Below the pieces are notes generated by a model. That model was not told where the DNA came from. It did no database searches and worked only from the letters and a program-made list of their open reading frames with translations. Below, in pieces: positions 44,358 through 45,951 of a stretch of DNA of 45,951 nt. The DNA comes from a bacterium (GTDB lineage: Bacteria; Gemmatimonadota; Glassbacteria; GWA2-58-10): NCBI GenBank assembly GCA_021372515.1, contig JAJFUG010000146.1, forward strand, positions 1 through 45,951, given 5' to 3'. A program made the translations under genes and the position numbers. Within the stretch, counting starts at the first letter, position 1. Each line of letters begins with the position of its first letter.

Positions 44358-44780
44358 ATGCCGAGAGCCAAAAGGCCCGCCGGGCCGCGCAAGCCGAACA
44401 AAGAAGTCGAGGAGCAGGCCCTGTTCGCCGGGCGCTGCTGCCTGGGGAAAAAGGCTGAGGACGTGCAGATTCTGGACCTGAGGAAAGTTTCGGACCTGGC
44501 GGACTTTTTCGTGGTGTGTGAGGGGTATACCGATATCCACGTACGCTCGGTGGCCGAGTTCGTGATCGACGAGGTGGAGAAGCGTTTCAACAGCCGGCCG
44601 AACCACGTGGAGGGCATGGAGAACGGACGCTGGGTGCTGCTGGATTATTTCGACTACGTGGTGCACGTGTTCCAGCCCGAGGCGCGACGTTTCTACCAGC
44701 TCGAACGCCTGTGGGGGGATGCCCCGGCGCGCAAGATCGAGGATGAGCCGGCCGCGGCGGCCGAGAGCAAGGGCGAGTGA
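44358..44780 (+). CDS. rsfS: Ribosome silencing factor RsfS
   Basis: 140 residues. RsfS binds ribosomal protein L14 and blocks joining of the ribosomal subunits in poor conditions. The Iojap/YbeB fold is visible: VQILDLRKVSDLADFFVVCEG, HVRSVAEFVIDEVEK and the tail GRWVLLDYFDYVVHVFQPEARRFYQLERLWGDA, all characteristic. It has an Arg/Lys/Pro-rich N-terminal extension and an acidic C-terminal tail. It is the last plus-strand gene of the fol run, 66 bases after folK and possibly in the same transcript. A palindrome with a T-run follows. Confidence 0.94.
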   Translation: MPRAKRPAGPRKPNKEVEEQALFAGRCCLGKKAEDVQILDLRKVSDLADFFVVCEGYTDIHVRSVAEFVIDEVEKRFNSRPNHVEGMENGRWVLLDYFDYVVHVFQPEARRFYQLERLWGDAPARKIEDEPAAAAESKGE

Positions 44781-44835
44781 TTGAGGCGAGGCCGGGCGGC
44801 TACGCCCGGCGTGGTTAAATATGTCGATAAATGAA

Positions 44836-44864
44836 GGGGTACGGCACGCCGTGTCCCTTTTTTT
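44836..44864 (+). terminator. Palindromic terminator after rsfS
   Basis: GGGGTACGGCACGCCGTGTCCC (imperfect by one GU-type pair) at 44836-44857 followed by seven T. It is a member of the dispersed short palindrome family. A second hairpin without T-run (GCCGGGCG/CGCCCGGC) lies just upstream at about 44791-44810. Confidence 0.75.
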
Positions 44865-45302
44865 ATTCACTTCCCGCTACATACTGCATTCCTGTCGTAG
44901 GGGCGACATACATGTCGCCCAGCATTTATGTCTGGATTAACTGTATAATCGCTGCAAAGGCTTTTCGTTCTCTTGGTGACGGCCAAGAGAACCAGAAGCC
45001 ATTGGGGGGCCGTAAACTCGCCCGGGCCTTTTGGGCTTTTCAACCGTCGGTGTGCACGGGGCTCCTGCACGCTGCCCACGCTGCGGGGCGACGCTGGCGC
45101 TGATTGCCCGCCGGGCCTGCGGCTACGCTCCTGGTTTCGGTGTGCACGGGGCGGCTACTCCGCTCCTCCGGCGAGGCTCGGACATACGGCCTCCCGGCGG
45201 CCCTGCGGGCCGCGGGGGGATGAAAAACACAGTGAGGATGTTACAGATGCAGGGGCACGGCGCGCCGTGCCATTTTTATTTCGATCGAATCCCCCTCGGT
45301 CC
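44865..45302. repeat. Repeat-filled intergenic region with a variant repeat (D) and two palindromes
   Basis: 44901-44920 is a palindrome GGGCGACAT, AC, ATGTCGCCC. About 44968-44993 is GTTCTCTTGG/CCAAGAGAAC, followed by GGGGGGCCGTAAACTCGCCC, a diverged relative of the inner hairpin and GGGGGCCGCAAACTCG of copy A. 45254-45271 is a perfect palindrome (GGCACGGCG and its complement) with an ATTTTTATT tail. Open frames on both strands have repeat-like, not protein-like, sequence. Copy C follows at 45303. Confidence 0.6.
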
Positions 45303-45702
45303 CAGCTTTGTCCGGTTAGGTTTTTGCATAGAATGTCTTGGGCGAACACAGTGTTCGTATCGGAATGATTCGATCCTGGGTCAAAGCCAAGCCCCGCGCG
45401 GCTGACAGGCCGCCGCTGTTGCCTTTGGGGGCCGCACCTGTCTGAGCCTCCCGCCAGGGCAGCGTGTTATCGAGCGTAAAACGGCCAGGGCTCAAATTGC
45501 CGTACTGTCCGGCGGCGATTCGCGGCAGCGCCGCCGCTGCAACGCGGCAGCGGAATCGATGCTTTGCGAACTCGATAGTCAGAAATAGTGGCGCGGTTGG
45601 GACGAGGCAAGCCGCCCCCGCTGGCTTTTCTGCTTTGGCCGAAACCAAAGCAGAAAAGGGTCTTTCGGCTTCTCACTGCAACTCCCTAACCGGACATTGC
45701 TG
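45303..45702 (-). mobile_element. MITE-like repeat element, copy C
   Basis: 400 bases, with CAGCTTTGTCCGGTTAGG at the left and CCTAACCGGACATTGCTG at the right, imperfect inverted repeats with two mismatches. The interior is that of copy A read on the other strand: CGAACACAGTGTTCG near the left, the GC-rich central palindrome, and GCTTTGGCCGAAACCAAAGC near the right. It lacks a transposase. The left flank AATCCCCCTCGGTCC matches that of copy A in the same direction, although the interior is inverted. Confidence 0.65.
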
Positions 45703-45741
45703 CCTCGATCCCTCTTTGAAAAAGGTGGAGGCACGCCATCT

Positions 45742-45951
45742 TCAGCCTTTCTCCACCAGCCTGTGCTTGCTGAGCAGCCGCGAGGCCGGCCCGATCCGGC
45801 TCCAGCCGAAACCCGCCACTGCACCGTTTGCCCCGTTGCCGTTCGTGTCTCCTTTTTCCATCTCCGGCTCCGGCTGTGCCCCGCTCCTGAGCAGCAGCCC
45901 CACCGCACGGCGGGCCGCCTCCATGCCCGGTGCGCGCACCTCACGGTAGCC
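45742..45951 (-). CDS. Partial protein, possible LacI-type regulator C-terminus
   Basis: Only the last 69 codons are present, running in from the right edge and ending at 45742. The sequence starts GYREVRAPGMEAARRAVGLLL, which resembles the end of the ligand-binding domain of LacI-family repressors (the segment before the last helix). It is followed by a Gly/Asn-rich, low-complexity stretch (KGDTNGNGANGAVAGFG), unlike typical regulators. The identification is weak. The gap to copy C is only 39 bases. Confidence 0.35.
   Translation of the reverse strand, partial: GYREVRAPGMEAARRAVGLLLRSGAQPEPEMEKGDTNGNGANGAVAGFGWSRIGPASRLLSKHRLVEKG

Overview
The window is a high-GC (roughly 60-65 %) stretch of bacterial chromosome with short intergenic gaps, many good Shine-Dalgarno sites and coding on both strands in short operons. 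A heptose epimerase (HldD type) implies a diderm with LPS. Lipoproteins, two Tat-exported enzyme-like proteins and many secreted glycan-active proteins suggest a saprophytic, polysaccharide-degrading organism. A UbiX/UbiA/UbiD trio of the menaquinone type, a fermentative-type D-lactate dehydrogenase, bacterioferritin, a rubrerythrin-like protein and an archaeal-style peroxiredoxin suggest a menaquinone-using organism that copes with oxygen stress. The exact phylum cannot be read from the sequence; a poorly sampled lineage around the FCB group is my guess. No rRNA, tRNA or CRISPR was seen.

Layout. 1-4.8 kb (minus): a truncated coiled-coil protein, a heparinase-like lyase lipoprotein and a GH2 glycosidase. 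4.9-8.8 kb: ldhA-like dehydrogenase, a cysteine-rich exported protein (plus strand), a cupin, a prepilin peptidase and a SpoU-type RNA methyltransferase. 9.0-17.9 kb (plus): panB with an overlapping M24 peptidase, a GH94 phosphorylase, a Tat-exported Gfo/Idh/MocA oxidoreductase, hldD and a UroD-family protein. 18.0-24.5 kb (plus): peroxiredoxin with a His/Cys/acidic tail, a large secreted glycan-active protein, bacterioferritin and gdhA. 24.6-34.8 kb: a PPDK-type ATP-grasp protein with a KaiC-like front domain (minus), a secreted deacetylase-like protein and a small membrane protein (plus), then a Tat-exported fucose-isomerase-like protein, a DUF4832-like protein and a YtcJ-like amidohydrolase (minus). 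35.0-37.3 kb: a tiny YjfB-like gene and an AT-richer island with a SAM methyltransferase and decayed sequence. 37.4-40.3 kb (minus): ubiD-ubiA-ubiX. 40.5-44.8 kb (plus): rubrerythrin-like protein, aldo/keto reductase, the coupled folM-like/folB/folK set and rsfS. The window ends in a repeat-rich gap and the 3' end of another gene.

The most unusual non-coding content is two families of dispersed repeats. One is a ~400-bp element with about 18-bp terminal inverted repeats. It has two full copies in opposite orientation (18905-19305 and 45303-45702) and one truncated copy (about 41095-41412), and looks like a non-autonomous mobile element (MITE-like). The other is a set of short GGGGC...GCCCC palindromes, often followed by a T-run, placed between genes where several probably act as terminators. 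The most unusual proteins are a 16-cysteine exported protein with TCxG tetrapeptide repeats, a peroxiredoxin with a metal-binding-like N-terminal tail, and the KaiC-like/PPDK fusion.
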